DNA of 64,000 nucleotides from Rotaria sordida. Its lineage: Eukaryota; Rotifera; Eurotatoria; Philodinida; Philodinidae. A program made the translations under genes and the position numbers. The DNA lies in contig CAJNOL010000720.1 in the NCBI GenBank assembly GCA_905250125.1, positions 1 to 64,000 of the forward strand, given 5' to 3'. Shown in pieces: positions 23,273 to 40,300 of the stretch. Below the pieces are notes generated by a model. It was not told the DNA's origin. It ran no database searches and was given only the letters and a program-made list of their open reading frames with translations. Within the stretch, counting starts at the first letter, position 1; each line of letters opens with the position of its first letter.

Positions 23273-24598
23273 TTAATATTGCACATCGATAATCTCATCG
23301 TCTTCACCTTGTTCTTCTTCTTCTTCTTCTTCATGTGATGATATTTCATCACTACTTGTAGTTGTTTCCATATGTTCTATTGATGGATGATCAATTGTTA
23401 TTGTTGTTGATGATATTTCATGAGTTTTTGAATGTTTTGATAAATGATCAGAACGCATAAAACGTTTTCCACATTTTGAACAAATAAAACGTTTTTCACC
23501 CGTATGTGTACGTAAATGACGTTGTAATTCATCTGAACGTGTAAATGCTTTACCGCAAAAAAGCCAAGTACAACGAAATGGACGTTCACCAGCATGCCAA
23601 CGTAAATGTGCTTTTAAATGTGATGTTTTACCATAAATTTTTTTACATATATGACATATATGTTGACGTTTCGATGTTGATGAATCAGTTAATATTATTG
23701 ATGATTGATTAATACAATTAGGACAACGACAACGTTTACATCGCCGTGTTACAGAACCAAATAAATTTGATGAATGTTCATTAACACTCCACCATTTATC
23801 TGATGATTCTTTACGTAAAGAAATAGATGATGAATTTGAAGAATTCGATGAAGATAATATTGCAGCAAGAGCATGAGGATGAATTGGTGGAGGTGGAGGC
23901 AGTGGTGGTAGTGGTGGTATAAGAGAAAATTGTGCTTGTAAAATTTGTAATGCTTTATAACGAATCATTGCTTCTGCATGTAAGCGATCTAATGGTGACC
24001 ATGATGTTGGTTGTTTATCAATTTTAATTTCTGATATTGATTGAGGATTTAAAGGTATAGGTCGAGCTATATTTGAATGAGTCATTGAATCCTTAAAATA
24101 GAAAACAAAACAAAACAAAATATATGTATATAAAAGGATCATGGGTGGGAAAAAGAGATCAAAGGCAGACAATGAGGACTGAATATATATATATATATAT
24201 CAGCTAATTCAACTTGAATCACAACTGCACGTGTGTATATTCTTGTCTTGTCTCATTATCCGATGTCGGCGCTCTCTACTGTGATAATCTGTCGGCAAGT
24301 GGCCGAAGCTGCCACTGCTATTGCCTTTTTCTTTTTTTTTTGAAGATGACGAGTGGTGTGTTCCGGTTAGTATCAACTTAATTGGACGAAGGGAAATGCA
24401 AAGACTGTTTATGTGATGAAATAGCGGTGCATATACTCTCTAGAAATGATTAGTATGCAAATCGAAGAAAGCTTCAAGCTATAACTGACCGTTCATTAGA
24501 TCAGAAGATAGTCTTACTGCCTAAGGAAATAGTTTTATTCTTTTTTTTTTTAAATAGTTTGATATGTTTCAATGAATGCAATTTCGTTTACATACCAT
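23273..24598 (-). CDS. Sp/buttonhead-type zinc-finger transcription factor
   Basis: The main exon (24091-23273) encodes about 272 residues. A start codon alone in a mini-exon (24598-24596, ATG|gtatgt) would splice in phase to ATG|GATTCA across a 504-bp intron. Otherwise the ATG at 24082 is used. A buttonhead box ([10 protein letters not shown], about 118-127) is followed by three C2H2 fingers at about 147-225: [13 protein letters not shown], then [17 protein letters not shown], then [15 protein letters not shown]. These finger helices are the Sp/KLF set that reads GC or GT boxes, and the box plus spacing identify the Sp branch. A polyproline run lies at about 61-72 and a glutamate-rich acidic C-terminus follows the fingers. 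Finger 1 is unusual: its cysteines are two residues apart where Sp factors have four. Nuclear regulator; targets unknown. Confidence 0.85.
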
Positions 24599-27500
24599 GA
24601 TTAAGTTATGTGTATGCAGAAGAAATGGATGAACCAGAAGTACCATACTATTCAATGTATCTATAATTGAATTTGAATGTAAAATAATATGCTACCGATA
24701 AATATTTTTTTTCTCTCTGTTTCTTCAAACTGTGTATCTAATCTTGAATACTATGCATAAAGATGGCGAACAAGATACCATTCACTCTCTTCTACTGTCC
24801 TTCTTGTTTTGTTTTTTTTTTTCTTATACATTCGATGTTCATTATTCCTTAGAATGTTATCCGTATTGGTTGTTAAGAATCGTAGAAATAAATATTGACC
24901 AATGAGAAAATGATATACTTTCGCTTTTGTTTGATTGAAAGAAAGAGAAGACACAAATGGGCGGTGTCTATCAAAGAAAGAGAAGAAGAAGAAAAAAACT
25001 TAATCTTAAAACGAGTCTTTTTTTTATTCTTCTCTTCAAAGTTGTCCGGTATGTGTTGATTCAAATAATCAGTCATCATGAAGATTATCGACATACAAAC
25101 TAATTGAATCGACAAGTCTCTCTCTTTCTCTTTTTTTTGTCGAAAAAGTAATTTGATTTGTTTTTTTCTTCATCATACATTGCCGACATAGAGACATATG
25201 TATAATAAGAGTAAACATGAATTTCTCTTCTTCTTTTTTTTTTTGTGGTTGTTGTTCCTCAAGAGATTTCCGATATGAACATTCTGCTAATTTGTTGTAG
25301 CCACTTAAGAGCATTAAAAGAAAGTACCGATATACAAATACACGCTGGCAAATTGGTTTTTTTTTCTTTCTAGAATGTCATAAAGTCGGTAGTACTCAGG
25401 TCTATAATCATCATTGAAAAAAATCAAACGTATCGTCAATGGATGGTGTCACTTGCATGTCAAATTATTGGCGGTATTAGAATGATGATCAAAAGAATCC
25501 ATTTGACACATGTGTTGTGAATACGGACATAAGCGCATACACTTAAATATTAGACCGATCCTTCTTCAATGTCAAATTTTATTGCCCGCTTGCACATTTC
25601 TGTCAACCCTATTATCATCATCATTACTTTTTTACATGTGCGAAAACGAGTGACCGTCATATCTCACGTTTGCTTTTCTTTTTTTTTTATGAAAGTCAAA
25701 TGACTACTGATTTGACCAACATATGCACGCATGCACATTAATAGGTGTGAACTATAAATTAGATGAGAATGACTTTTTTTTTTCTTTTTACTCGAGAGAT
25801 TTATTATTTTTTTTGTTTGAAAGTTTTCTTGTTAAATTTAATAAGAATGATACGTGCTGTTTTAATATCAATGAGAAAAGTTCATTTACTTGGTCATCAT
25901 CATCATCATCATCACAGTTAGTTTATTCTTTGTCGGTTAAATCATTATGATCAATGGTTTATTTTGTTAGTTAGCAGGAGGTCTGATATGCATCATATGT
26001 CTTGTTCTTCTTCTCCCTCACTTGTCTATCGAACTATTCGTTCATTCTTTTTGTCTCTATATATATATATATATATGTATGCACTCGAACAGGCGGTTCC
26101 AATCACGCCTTTCACTACTAGAGTAAAGAAAGAAGGCCAATCATGACAGGCGGTATAAGATAAAACGAAGACTAACTATGCATACAAACGGTCACCCTTT
26201 CACTCAATTCTTCTGTTATTTTTTTTTTGTGTCTTGATCAATACTAAAATGAAGCGTCTGAATCAACATTAATTTCAAATAATAATAATAATAATATACC
26301 CTTGAAAACTTGACCCTGAGAATTTATTCACATTTTTCTTTTTTTCTTTTTTTTTTGTATGGTTTTAAATAGTAAATCTCTTGATTCATTGAGTTGGTAG
26401 TAATTCAATCGGATTAGGTGCGCATGATCTCAATTTCAAAGTCTTGTGTTTCCACATCGATGGAAACGTCTTACATCCGATTTGAATTTTTTATTCTCCC
26501 ATTTCCAATCATTCAATCGGATGTACGTTTCATAGAAATAATAAAAAAAAACAGATAGTCTTTTCTCTTTGTAAATGTTTGCAACACTCGATATACTTAT
26601 CATCTTTTCGTCATTACCTGTCGTATTTCTCTCTTACATATTTTACAAGCAATGATTAACGACATATGCCTTCTGACAAAGAAAAAGATCAAGGAAATAC
26701 AATATTCATCAGTGAAATGTTTGGTTAAGATGATGAGTAGGATAAGAAGATTATACGAGTAAAATCAAATAAATGATCGATTATTTATCAAAGATTTTCA
26801 GAAAATATATCAGTTTTTAGAAGCATTATCATGGAAGATATGTCAATAATAAAAATTTTTTTTTTCTTTTATTATTATTATTATTATTTGTTTAAGAAAT
26901 TGCCCTTCTCATCATGACTGAGTTTGTCAAAAAGTGTGATATCACATACTTATGCTTCTTCTTCTTCTTCATTTTGAATGAATCGTTTCATCTAGAAACA
27001 TGTTTTATCTTTCAATAAGTATATTTGTTAAATGTAAATATAAATCTACTGACATCTTCAAACAAGCAATGATCAATTGTTTGCATAGAATTTTAAATAT
27101 CGATAAGAAGAATTAAATAAAAGAAAAAGAAAAACCAAGAAATTTCTTCTCATGGGGATGAACAATGATTACTTTTTTTTTATTACCTGTTTGTAACATA
27201 TCATCGATGTCGAGACAGTGATCCTTTTGATGTCTGACTATAATAAGTAATGATTTTTATTTTGCATGTTGTGTCGTTGGAAATGAATAATAGAAAAAAA
27301 AGCAAATGCAGTATACTAAAGCGATTGAATCCGTTGAAATTATAAGTGTTTTTAATCAATACAAAGAAACTGCCGTTAAAGGTCTAAATTTTTTTTTTAG
27401 TTTTTCTCATTTAGAAAGTTTAAGAATGCTCGAATTGACTTACAAACAAACTTATTCATATATAGATATAATAGAATGTTATATCAGGGAATCATATTAT

Positions 27501-27870
27501 TCATAGGTCTCAATGTAAAGAATAGAAAAACAAAAAAAGTTAAACCGGTAACTATCGGCAGTAAGTCGTTAAATCGGTAACAGACCATTAGACCTGTTTT
27601 CTCAGCAATTAAATAATAGTTTTCAAAAAGCATGTATAGATTAAATATCGAGACTTGATGCTTTTGATATATTCCAGTTTTTTATAGGTTTTCTCGATTT
27701 TTTTTGTGTTAACCTACGTTTCGCTGTAAAATCATTGTTCGAATATTTCAAAAATCTTTAGAAATAATTCGATGAACTCTAACTATGGCACCTCCTCCCC
27801 TCCCCACCTCCATATTTTACATAAATATAGAAGTTATTATTGATAATTAGATAAAATATTTTGTTTTTAT
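24599..27870. other. intergenic, low-complexity region upstream of the Sp factor
   Basis: AT-rich with many poly-T, (GAA)n, (ATC)n, (AT)n and (ATT)n runs, e.g. 25898-25916, 26056-26078, 26278-26296 and 26871-26888. Several frames exist but none has family resemblance or splice context. It probably holds 5' UTR and regulatory DNA of the Sp gene, but no specific site can be supported. Confidence 0.5.
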
Positions 27871-28824
27871 TTAATCTACAATTAACAATGATGTACAACT
27901 ATTACTATTATTAATCTGTAGTTCAGAAGAAATTTCAATAAGAGAAAATCGTTGATTTATTATTAATTTTTGTTTATTATTATGCTCTATTTGTCTATAA
28001 TAAGTACAAATAAAAATTGATGAAATAATTAAAATAATAATATATAATATAAATAGAATAATAGTAATTATAATTAATAAATTTAAATTAAAATTTTCAT
28101 AATTTAATAAATGTGTACAAAGTTGATGAATATAAGTTTTTGGATGATAAAATTTTTGATTAATAGGTATAGAAATAAAATTTTTATAACAATAACATTC
28201 ATATAATGATTGAATACCATGTATACATTTTGTTGATAAATATCGATGATTAAATGGAATAAATAATGATGAAAAATTAAATGAAAATTTTCGTTTAAGA
28301 TTATTAAGAGTTTCACATTGATTTGTTTGAATATTAAAATAATGATTACATTTTGGATAGATATTATATGATAAATTATTTATTTGAAATAAATATTCAT
28401 TAATTTGTTTTTTTATTGGTATATAATTTATTTTAATATTTATTAATTTTGAATATGTCATATGATTTTGAAATCTAAATAATAAAGATACTTGACAAAA
28501 ATAATTATCATTTATATATTTCCATTTCATAGAAGGCCAAAAAAAAATTATTGTTTGATTAACATATGATTTCCATTCACCAAAATTACCACCAAGAATA
28601 CGTACTGGTATACAATAATCCATAGTTTTACAACAACGTTCAACTACACCTGATATTTGAATTGATATAGGAAGATGATTGAAAAGATTAATATAGAGCA
28701 CAGTACCAATAGATTTTGTTGATGAATAAATTTGTCCAGATTCAAGAATTTCAATTGATTGACTATGAATCATATATATAATTAGAAGAAAGAATGTTAC
28801 AGCGCGAATATATGAATAGTTCAT
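27871..28824 (-). CDS. single-pass membrane protein, family unknown
   Basis: An intronless 317-residue frame. A signal peptide covers about residues 1-21, and a strongly hydrophobic membrane segment about 248-273. The extracellular part (22-247) has at least ten cysteines, including CCKTMDYC and CYCYKNF, and several N-glycosylation sites (NQT, NLS, NFS), so it is probably a disulphide-bonded glycoprotein domain. The cytoplasmic tail is about 44 residues and ends CTSLLIVD. Codon use is extremely AT-biased (Ile, Asn, Lys, Tyr rich). I recognise no family. Type I topology is an inference from the two hydrophobic segments. Neighbours give no hint. Confidence 0.65.
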   Translation of the reverse strand: MNYSYIRAVTFFLLIIYMIHSQSIEILESGQIYSSTKSIGTVLYINLFNHLPISIQISGVVERCCKTMDYCIPVRILGGNFGEWKSYVNQTIIFFWPSMKWKYINDNYFCQVSLLFRFQNHMTYSKLINIKINYIPIKKQINEYLFQINNLSYNIYPKCNHYFNIQTNQCETLNNLKRKFSFNFSSLFIPFNHRYLSTKCIHGIQSLYECYCYKNFISIPINQKFYHPKTYIHQLCTHLLNYENFNLNLLIIITIILFILYIIILIISSIFICTYYRQIEHNNKQKLIINQRFSLIEISSELQINNSNSCTSLLIVD

Positions 28825-28937
28825 TTACTCATTAATATTATTGATTGTAGTATATGCCAATAGAGGCAGATTTTTTTTTCATAAAATAATAATGCAATCG
28901 AAAGTAAACAAAAATATGCAAGTATTCCATTTGTAAA

Positions 28938-29083
28938 TCATCTCCAAGGTTTCAGTGTTCTCTCAATGGGTGCGAAAGTGCTCAAACAGGAATCACGATG
29001 AGGGTAGTGTTTAAACGCATCGTCAAAAATTCTTGTTTGCTTGGGTATTTCATCAATTCTCATGTACCAAGAATCAGTGCAGT
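28938..29083 (-). CDS. possible orphan terminal exon
   Basis: After an acceptor-like atattag at about 29090 a minus-strand frame reads NQKYCTDSWYMRIDEIPKQT, then RIFDDAFKHYPHRDS and a basic end, with a stop at 28938. Its residue composition is more balanced than the surrounding shadow frames. No upstream exon, family or partner was found, so it may be a fragment of a decayed gene or chance. Confidence 0.2.
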
Positions 29084-29159
29084 ATTTTTGATTCACTAAT
29101 ATAAATAACTCGTTTAAAAATAGAAAAATTTCTTGATTTCTGGATACCACCTAGTGGTG

Positions 29160-30963
29160 ATAGGAACATATGGCAAAATTTTATTTTTTAAATGAGCATA
29201 AGATTTGTATATATTTTTTTAAAATCGAAATTAAATATTTAGAATCAAAATGTCGAAAGAAAATATTATGATAACTTTCTTCACATAGTCATATAGAATA
29301 TCCTGATTCAAGATGGGTTATCGAATTCGACAGGATCCTTTTTTGTTTCAAAACAAACTGACTTATTTAAATCGTTTTTCAAACATTGCTATTATCTAAC
29401 AAAGGATTTTCATTTAACAAATTTTCATACATAAATAAACATTTTAAGAACTTTCCTTTCTTTTGATTATCATGTTTATCACGATAAACAATAATTCTCA
29501 AAGAAACATAATAAAACAAAAATTTACATAAGCACACTATTTTATGATATAAAACTTTAGTTATTATTTGCACTCTTTTTCTTCAATTTTGACATGACAA
29601 CAACAATAGTAATGTTTTTTGTTCTCTGTCCTTTCAACTTATTTCGTATATAAAAGTAAATCTTCTCGACTAATATTTCTTCCAGTGACGATATTCGATA
29701 GGCATAGATAACTGTCCAACCTTTTATAGATAAAAAATTTATAAGATATAAATGATAGGTAATATTATGCAATGCAAAGCAGTGCATTTGGTTGTGTAAA
29801 AAATAACTTCGGAATAGAAATAGTTTCTAATGCCGAGATCGATCAACACTTTCTTTAGAATCATATTCTTCTCGTATATTTCTCTGAATATCTTTTTTTA
29901 ACTCATACGTTAAAGAATAATAAATCACTTTACAATTTGGAAAGATTTTTAAAAAAGAGTATTTCACTAACTCGAATACTAAAACTTATACAATTTTGCT
30001 TCTACTTAATCTCTAAAATTAGTCAAAAATGTATATTATGTATAGACAATAAAAACAATTTTCAAGAATAATATAATTACTTTGCTTAACAATTTTTTTT
30101 TGTAAGATTTCTTCAACAAATATATATATATGAATGATCTCAGATCTCAAAGAACTTTTTATCAAAGAATATTTATATTACATCATGCATGTTATATCAG
30201 TTACAGAGATTTCTTGACAATGGAACTTGCCTAGAGATATTTTTTTAGTCCCAGTTAAAACCAATCGGGTTGGTCTCGAAGCCGAGTCCGGACCCAAAAA
30301 TTTCCTGTTGACCGGATCCGGATCTAACTTCATGGATGCTACTCTGAAAAAAAGAGTCAATTATAAGTTGATTCTTATAAGATCATGAACGAGATTGCTT
30401 CAGAACTGTTGAAGGTGTATTTCTGGGGAATTATCAGGTGCGAATTAAAAAATTTCATTAAGTATCAAGAGTACAATTCGGGGCTGGGTTCGGATCTAAA
30501 AAATGTTCAATAAACTGAGTCCGAGATCCGACGGGCTCTAGTTCCGGTAACTTTTTTTCTAGTGACACCGGTCCAATCCTGGATGATTTTCGTTTTTCGG
30601 ATCCTAGTCTAGAGTCTTGAATTATCCTCTAATTGATATGATTTATAAGAATATTCCCTTAAAAATCATAGAATATTTAACTATAATCTTTAGTTTTGGT
30701 TGCAACAATTTTGTTCTCGTCGTCTTGGCAAACTTTCGAATTTTGATCGCACTGTTTCTAAACTCGAGCGTCTTTAAAATTACAATTTATATTGCATCTA
30801 TCATCAAATTATAGTAAGAATAAAGATAATAAAAATAGTTATATCTTAGAATTTTTTCTTTTTATATAAAGATGTTATAATTAGAAAAAAAAATGACAAA
30901 AAAAAAAGTAAAAATGAACATTTGTAAAATTTTTGTAATTATGAATAATTCTTTTCTTTGTTT
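29160..30963. other. non-coding stretch with degenerate repeat
   Basis: No gene recognised. From about 30240 to 30610 the sequence is richer in G+C, with repeated GAGTCCGGACCC, CCGGATCCGGATC and GGTTCGGATC motifs in partly inverted order, and is probably a worn transposable-element copy. Related GATCCGGAT words recur at 36020-36115 in the Groucho intron. Confidence 0.4.
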
Positions 30964-31923
30964 TTAACATGAACATCCATTTGATTGTGTTGGTCGATTA
31001 TTTTCAGGTATTTTAATAGGTGCTGGAAAATCAGACGGATGATCAATATCTTTTTCACGTGCTAATGCATTACGTGCAACTGTTTCAAATGCTTTTTCAA
31101 CATTGATACCTTCTTTAGCGGATGTTTCAAAATAGGGTACATTGGATTTTTCTAGAAGATAAATTTTATGAAAAAAATATTTTTTTGTATAAATTTATTT
31201 ATACCTGAACACCAATTTTGTGCTTTACGTGATTGAATCTAAATAAATCAAATAAAAATAAAAATAAAAATCTCGTTTTTTTTTTCAAACAAACCACACG
31301 ATTGTCGAGGTCAACTTTATTACCAATAACCTAAATATGAACATAAATAAATAGAAGTTCTCTTTAAAAAAACAAATCTACATACCACAAATGGGAAATT
31401 TTCTGGATCACGAGGTCCAGCTTGCTATTGACAAAAAACAAAAACATTCAATTAATAGAATTAATTTCTAAATCTTAAAACTTACAATAAGAAATTCATC
31501 TCGCCAACTATCCAATGAGGTAAATGAATTGGCCGATGTAACATCATAAACAAGTACACAACAATCAGCTCCACGATAAAAAGCAACACCTAAACTTTGA
31601 AAACGTTCTTGTCCAGCTGTATCCCATATCTATATTTAAAAAAAAAATTTTTTTTCTATCTAATTTTCATTAAACACAAACACACACACCTGCATTGTTA
31701 CTAGACGATCATCAATTTGTACTTCTTTAGTTAAGAAATCTGCACCTATTGTTGCTTTATATTGATTAGAAAATTTATGTGAAACAAATTGTCCCATTAA
31801 ACTTGTTTTTCCAACACCACTATCACCTATTTCATATAGAATTATTACATATATTAATTAAATTAATTAATATCATTTACCTAAAATGATGACTTTAAGT
31901 AAAACTTTCTTTCGTCCGGCCAT
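30964..31923 (-). CDS. RAB7: Rab7 small GTPase
   Basis: Seven exons (31923-31881, 31826-31690, 31629-31486, 31424-31386, 31330-31295, 31238-31205, 31151-30964) total 206 residues, the usual Rab7 length, and all phases agree. The start is [15 protein letters not shown] as in other Rab7 proteins. Nucleotide-binding motifs are complete: GDSGVGKT (P-loop), a switch I threonine in [16 protein letters not shown] (switch II), NKVD and ETSAK. The [13 protein letters not shown] segment and the [19 protein letters not shown] loop are typical of Rab7. The end CSC is a double-geranylgeranylation signal. Rab7 directs late endosome, lysosome and autophagosome fusion. An acceptor-like ttttag lies about 30 bases before the start, which could take a spliced leader. 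No lesion seen. Confidence 0.97.
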
Positions 31924-32115
31924 TTCGTTTACAGGTATCAACAGAAAAGAAATCTAAAACAACACACAAACGTATTATCATATGACGTACAAACTCATTG
32001 CTATTATCTATTGTTATTATTTACTTAGGACTTTCACTCTTTTATTTTTTTCTTTTTGTTTTATGACACAACATCAACAACACATTTCTCTCAGCTGATG
32101 TTGATGTTAGTATGA

Positions 32116-32125
32116 NNNNNNNNNN
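32116..32125. other. assembly gap (ten N)
   Basis: Ten unknown bases upstream of Rab7 mark a scaffold join; the true gap size may differ. Continuity across this point is assumed by the assembler, not shown. Confidence 0.99.
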
Positions 32126-33989
32126 TTGTTGTTTTTATTAATCTTAAGACAAAAGAATATTCATTAGAACAAAAAATTCCCGTTTATCAAATTTTTATTA
32201 ACAACAACTTATTTTCTTTTTCGTATTTACAACCGTCACATGAAACATGCCACACATGTGATATGTTATTATGAATATGTATGAAAAATTAGACAAAAGA
32301 AAAAGAAATCTTATTTCTTGTTCAATGTTAAATTTTTAAGTTGTATTTTATTGCTATGAAAGACTGAGAATTAAACATTACTGAACAGTTTTTTTTGTAT
32401 AGAATATTTTTATCTATTATTCAAATGATAATAATATGACAATTTGGATATCCTCTGACAAAGCTGATTCTAATACCATAAGTCCTACATCTTAATGAAT
32501 GCGACATATAGCAACACATTTTCCTTGAGAGTTTAATAAATATTAAGCTTAACTTTTGATCGAAAACGGTGTAATGTTTTATTCGACTTATGAATTTTTC
32601 CTTTATATACAATAGACCTCCACTCTAGATGTATATTATCTTAAAAATATACTCTGTTCAACATATATTCGATGAATATATCTATTAATTTTTTAAATAT
32701 TGATTACTGAATATTCTTCTTTACACTCTAAATCATTAAAACGAAAATAGTTCATTTATTTAAAACAAAACTGAGATATATAAATTTTTTGCCGTAATCC
32801 ATCGATGAGTTACATCATCTTGTATAGATCAGTAAGAAAAAAAATATGATTTTAGTCTAAAATCAGATTATTCAATTTCTGATCGATTTTAATCACGGTT
32901 ACCATAAAGTACGTTTTCTCGAATTTTTATTTAGAAACTCAAATTTTTGAATAGTTCCTTACAAACCTCAAAATCGGGCTACTTTTTTATGGCCCGAACA
33001 TTCGATTAGACTCTCCGACTCGAATTCGAAAAAAGATTTCGTTTACAAAGATTTTTTTTTCTCAATGGAGAGCTATTGCATATTTTTCGTCTTTTAGAAA
33101 AAAAATGATGACTAGAGGGAGCACGGAAACTTTTCCCCTATTCCTCCTCAGAGGTGAGTCAAATATCAAAAAAGGATAAAATCGTCGGGCCGGGTGGGCT
33201 GTTTCGAGGCTTGGTTCCTTAGACTTCTCGGCTCAGCAAATGATAAATACAACGCTAGAATTCTTTGATAGACATGTCACAGTGCGGATTACTATATCAA
33301 ACAATGCTAATAAAATAGGTTAAAAATATTGATTGAGTCGATTAAAAATTAGTTTTCAGGTTTAAAGATAGATTTCATTTTTATTTTAATTAATTCTAAA
33401 TCACAAAAAACAGATTTTTGTTGGTAAGAACATTCATGAAAGTTGATCCTCAATGTTCAAAATATGTGAAACCTGAATATATTTTTTGTGCAATGACTGA
33501 GAATTTTAAAAGACTTTCGGCGGCGACTCAGCCGCTCGATTTACATCTTTAAATAAAACAAATCAACTTTTCTTTTTCCTCAGATCAGATATTTTTTTAT
33601 TTTCTGTGTTTTATATATATATATATATGTATATATATATAGATAAATTACAAACACAAAAGAGATGACAAACACAAACAACCGCGTCACTTTTTTCTCT
33701 TGTAATTTTTCACACAACGCAAGCAGAATATGATATACACATGCACAATACAAAACATTATTTACAAATACAGTAAACATTGACACATATATATATGTAA
33801 ACTATATAGTAGAATGACAACAGCATTGAAATATCTGACCCAAAACAAGAGAGAGAGAGAGACAGAGAAAACAAACTCACTGTATATAGACGCGTTATAT
33901 ATAGGTCAGAAAAAAAAATATGTAGGCAAAATGTTTTGTTTTCTTTTTTTCAAATCAGTATTTATGTGTGTAATTCATCCAACATATTC
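32126..33989. other. intergenic stretch between Rab7 and Groucho
   Basis: No gene recognised. It contains the dispersed repeat copy at 33070-33235 and, near the end, probable 3' UTR of Groucho with (AT)n runs at 33612-33642. Confidence 0.5.
33070..33235 (+). repeat. dispersed repeat, copy 1
   Basis: Words such as GATGACTAGAGGGAG, GGAAACTTTTCCCC, GAGTCAAATATCA and GGATAAAATC, followed by CGGGCC...GTTTCGAGGC, recur in the same order on the opposite strand at 54945-55165. The shared part is about 130-150 bp with many small differences. Confidence 0.65.
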
Positions 33990-37356
<3,367 letters not shown>

Positions 37357-40300
37357 AATTCCAGTGAGTTTGTCTTGTCCACCGGTATTAGATAAAGCGG
37401 AACCGGTACCGCTATTAACTTTCTTTTTTTTCTTACTACTATTAGAATTTAATAAATAATCGTCGTGTTGTTGTTTAGGTGATTGATGTATAGTATTACT
37501 AGCAACTTTGAGATTTGTATGTGAATGAATTTTGAAAATTTTAACTATTTACTTGCGCACAATGGCAATGTTGAATAAACATCAAAAAAAAAAGAAAATA
37601 AAGAATAATAATAATGTCCATACAAAACTAAAATCAAATTGAAGGATGAAGAAATACAAGGAACAACAGAAAAAAAAAATTTTTTTTTTTTTTGTTTTGG
37701 CGAAATATATGTCATGTAATGATTTGCAAGAAAATAAACAGAGAGAACATGCAAATCTATCAAATTCATCCAATAGTAATAATACAAAGCATTTTGATTA
37801 TTGCTCAATATAACACGTGGATATAAAAGAAAAGCTTGATAAATAATGACATATCGAGATAGAAAAAAAAATATATATATATATATTGGAAATATGTTAT
37901 CTTAGTACAACATAATAGGGCGCATGAACAACGAACATGTTCTAATCATTTTCTATTAGTCGACGATAGAAAAGCAATAGTGTGCGTCGCATCAGAAAAA
38001 GAGAATCGACAACGATGAAGAAGAGAAGAGAAGAGAAGAAAATAATCGTCGTCGTTGTCGTGACCTGACGTGCCCGAGTATTGTCGGCAGTATGGCTGCT
38101 GCTGCCGGCGCATGATAAGGTTACACATATATATATATATAGAAAAAGAAAAACACACTATATAGTCGTCCTCTACAGCGTGTAAAACGAATACATGTTA
38201 CACACACACACACACACACACTCTCTCTCTCCCTCTCTAGCCGACTACAAGTGTCCAATTTACACACACGATCTAGATAGACAAAAGATACTTAATTAAT
38301 CGCGATCGATAGGAATAGACAAAGGCCACGATTACTAATACCATCATTCAACATAAGAAAAAAAAAGAAAAAGATCAAAAGTTGTCGTTCGTGATGCACA
38401 TAAATATATACCCAAAGGACAATACAAGTCAGATATGAATGCATGCTTATTCTAAAATAATTGTATATATGTTGGCAGTGAAGAACGATTAACATTTAGG
38501 ATAAAAAAGTACTGACAAGAAATTAAAGATTGACATATGGTCTTTATCAAAGGACAAGCACAATTTAATTACGTCAAGTATTATCTGATTAGAAGTAGGT
38601 GGCTTTTGATCGATCAAGAAACAAAAAAACAAAACAAAAAAAAAGAACACAATGTTTGCCTGCTGTTCTTAACGATAATTAATATGCGATTGGAATAATA
38701 AATTATCGTATATGTATATCTAAGTTGACTTCTATAAGTGTATTGATCGCAAATAACTGATTATATTAAGGTGTATAATCACTTGAGAATAAACTGTGTG
38801 GATAACGTGCAAATATTGTCTAGAGGCAAAAAATGGAGTTTTTTTCTTTCACTTTCTTCCTCATCTCCTTTTTTTTTTATACTAGATTATTTTGTTGTTC
38901 ATCAAAGGCATAAATGAAGTGAAGAAGAATAACAGAAAACGGAAAAGAGCTAAGATAGATTATAATAGTGATAGTAATAGAAAGCGAACGAGAGTGCAAT
39001 ACAACGCTTCAATGATGACTGACAATAGAGATGAAAACAAGTTAAACAATGTAGTGATGCAAATCTTTCTCTACTAGAGCGCACGAATGCCTTCTCTTTC
39101 TCTCTCTCTCAATCTCATGTATCAATCTATTACTGTTAAAAGTAAATGGGACCATGCGTGCATGCAAAAGAAGATGATGCATATGTATATATATATGTAA
39201 AAGATGAAATGTTAACCGGATTGAGTTGCCTGTTCAATTACTATTCTTTCTGTTGGTTATTGTTTGCTCTCTCTAAGAGTACGACCAATTGGCATCATTT
39301 ATAAATGTTCGCATCTATTCTTTTCTCTCTTACTCTATTATTTTCTATGTCTACATAAATATATATGAACATATATATATATATATATATGTTCGTCGCT
39401 TTATTTTGATTTAATCAAGACAGTCAGCTCACAAGCTAGTCGAACTTCTCAAGTGTCACTTTCATCCCATCGTTCGCTCGTTTCTACTTACACATGCACA
39501 CGCTCGCATACATACTCATATTCACGTCAGAGCACACAAATCGCTATTATGATTAAAAATGAACACTCTTGTTATTGACCTAAGAGCAAATTCTTCATTC
39601 CCATCGGCAGACATTTAAGATACAATACAGGTGTGAATATGTGTAATAGCGAAGAGAAAAAAAATAAAAAAAAATAAAATAAAATAAAGAAAAGATGAAA
39701 GAAAGAATTGACGATGTGAAAGATAATGAGATTAAATGTATATATATGAATGTATGCAAAAATATTGTTGTTGAATTGTTGACACAAGTCAGGAGTGCTC
39801 GTGTTTCTTTTCATTCTACACTTCTCATCATCATCATCATCATCGTCAGCATCATTGTTGTAGAATGACATACGCCAGAATGTATTCGTGCTCGGAAATA
39901 GAACTACTAATCAGTTAACATAATGCAGGCGATGATGAGAAGACAATGAGAATATATATTAAGAATATAAAGGTAGGATCAATTGCTAATAAAAAAGAGA
40001 AAAATTATAAAATATGTAAAATAAGTAAGCAAATAATTTCTCTGGAAAATAAATAAATAAATATTGAAGAAAAAGAAAGAAATTATTAAAAAGTATTTAC
40101 ATATTCATATTAGTCGTTGTTGTATTCGAATAGAGAAAAGTATTATATCTTCACAAATATACATATTAGTAGAGCGTCAATAATGATGACGATGATGATG
40201 AGGATGAAATCAAGAAAAGTAAAGAGAACGATAACAAATCGACGACATATACTAATTAACACAACCTAGATCGAAAAAGCAATTGAATAGCTGTATAGAC

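Noticed and set aside
24751-26146. Cluster of short frames on both strands
   Set aside because: Driven by poly-T, GAA and ATC runs; mutually overlapping and without splice logic.
39572-39871. 99-residue frame with an aspartate run and hydrophobic segment
   Set aside because: Asp run is an (ATC)n microsatellite and the hydrophobic part is poly-A/T derived; no homology recognised.
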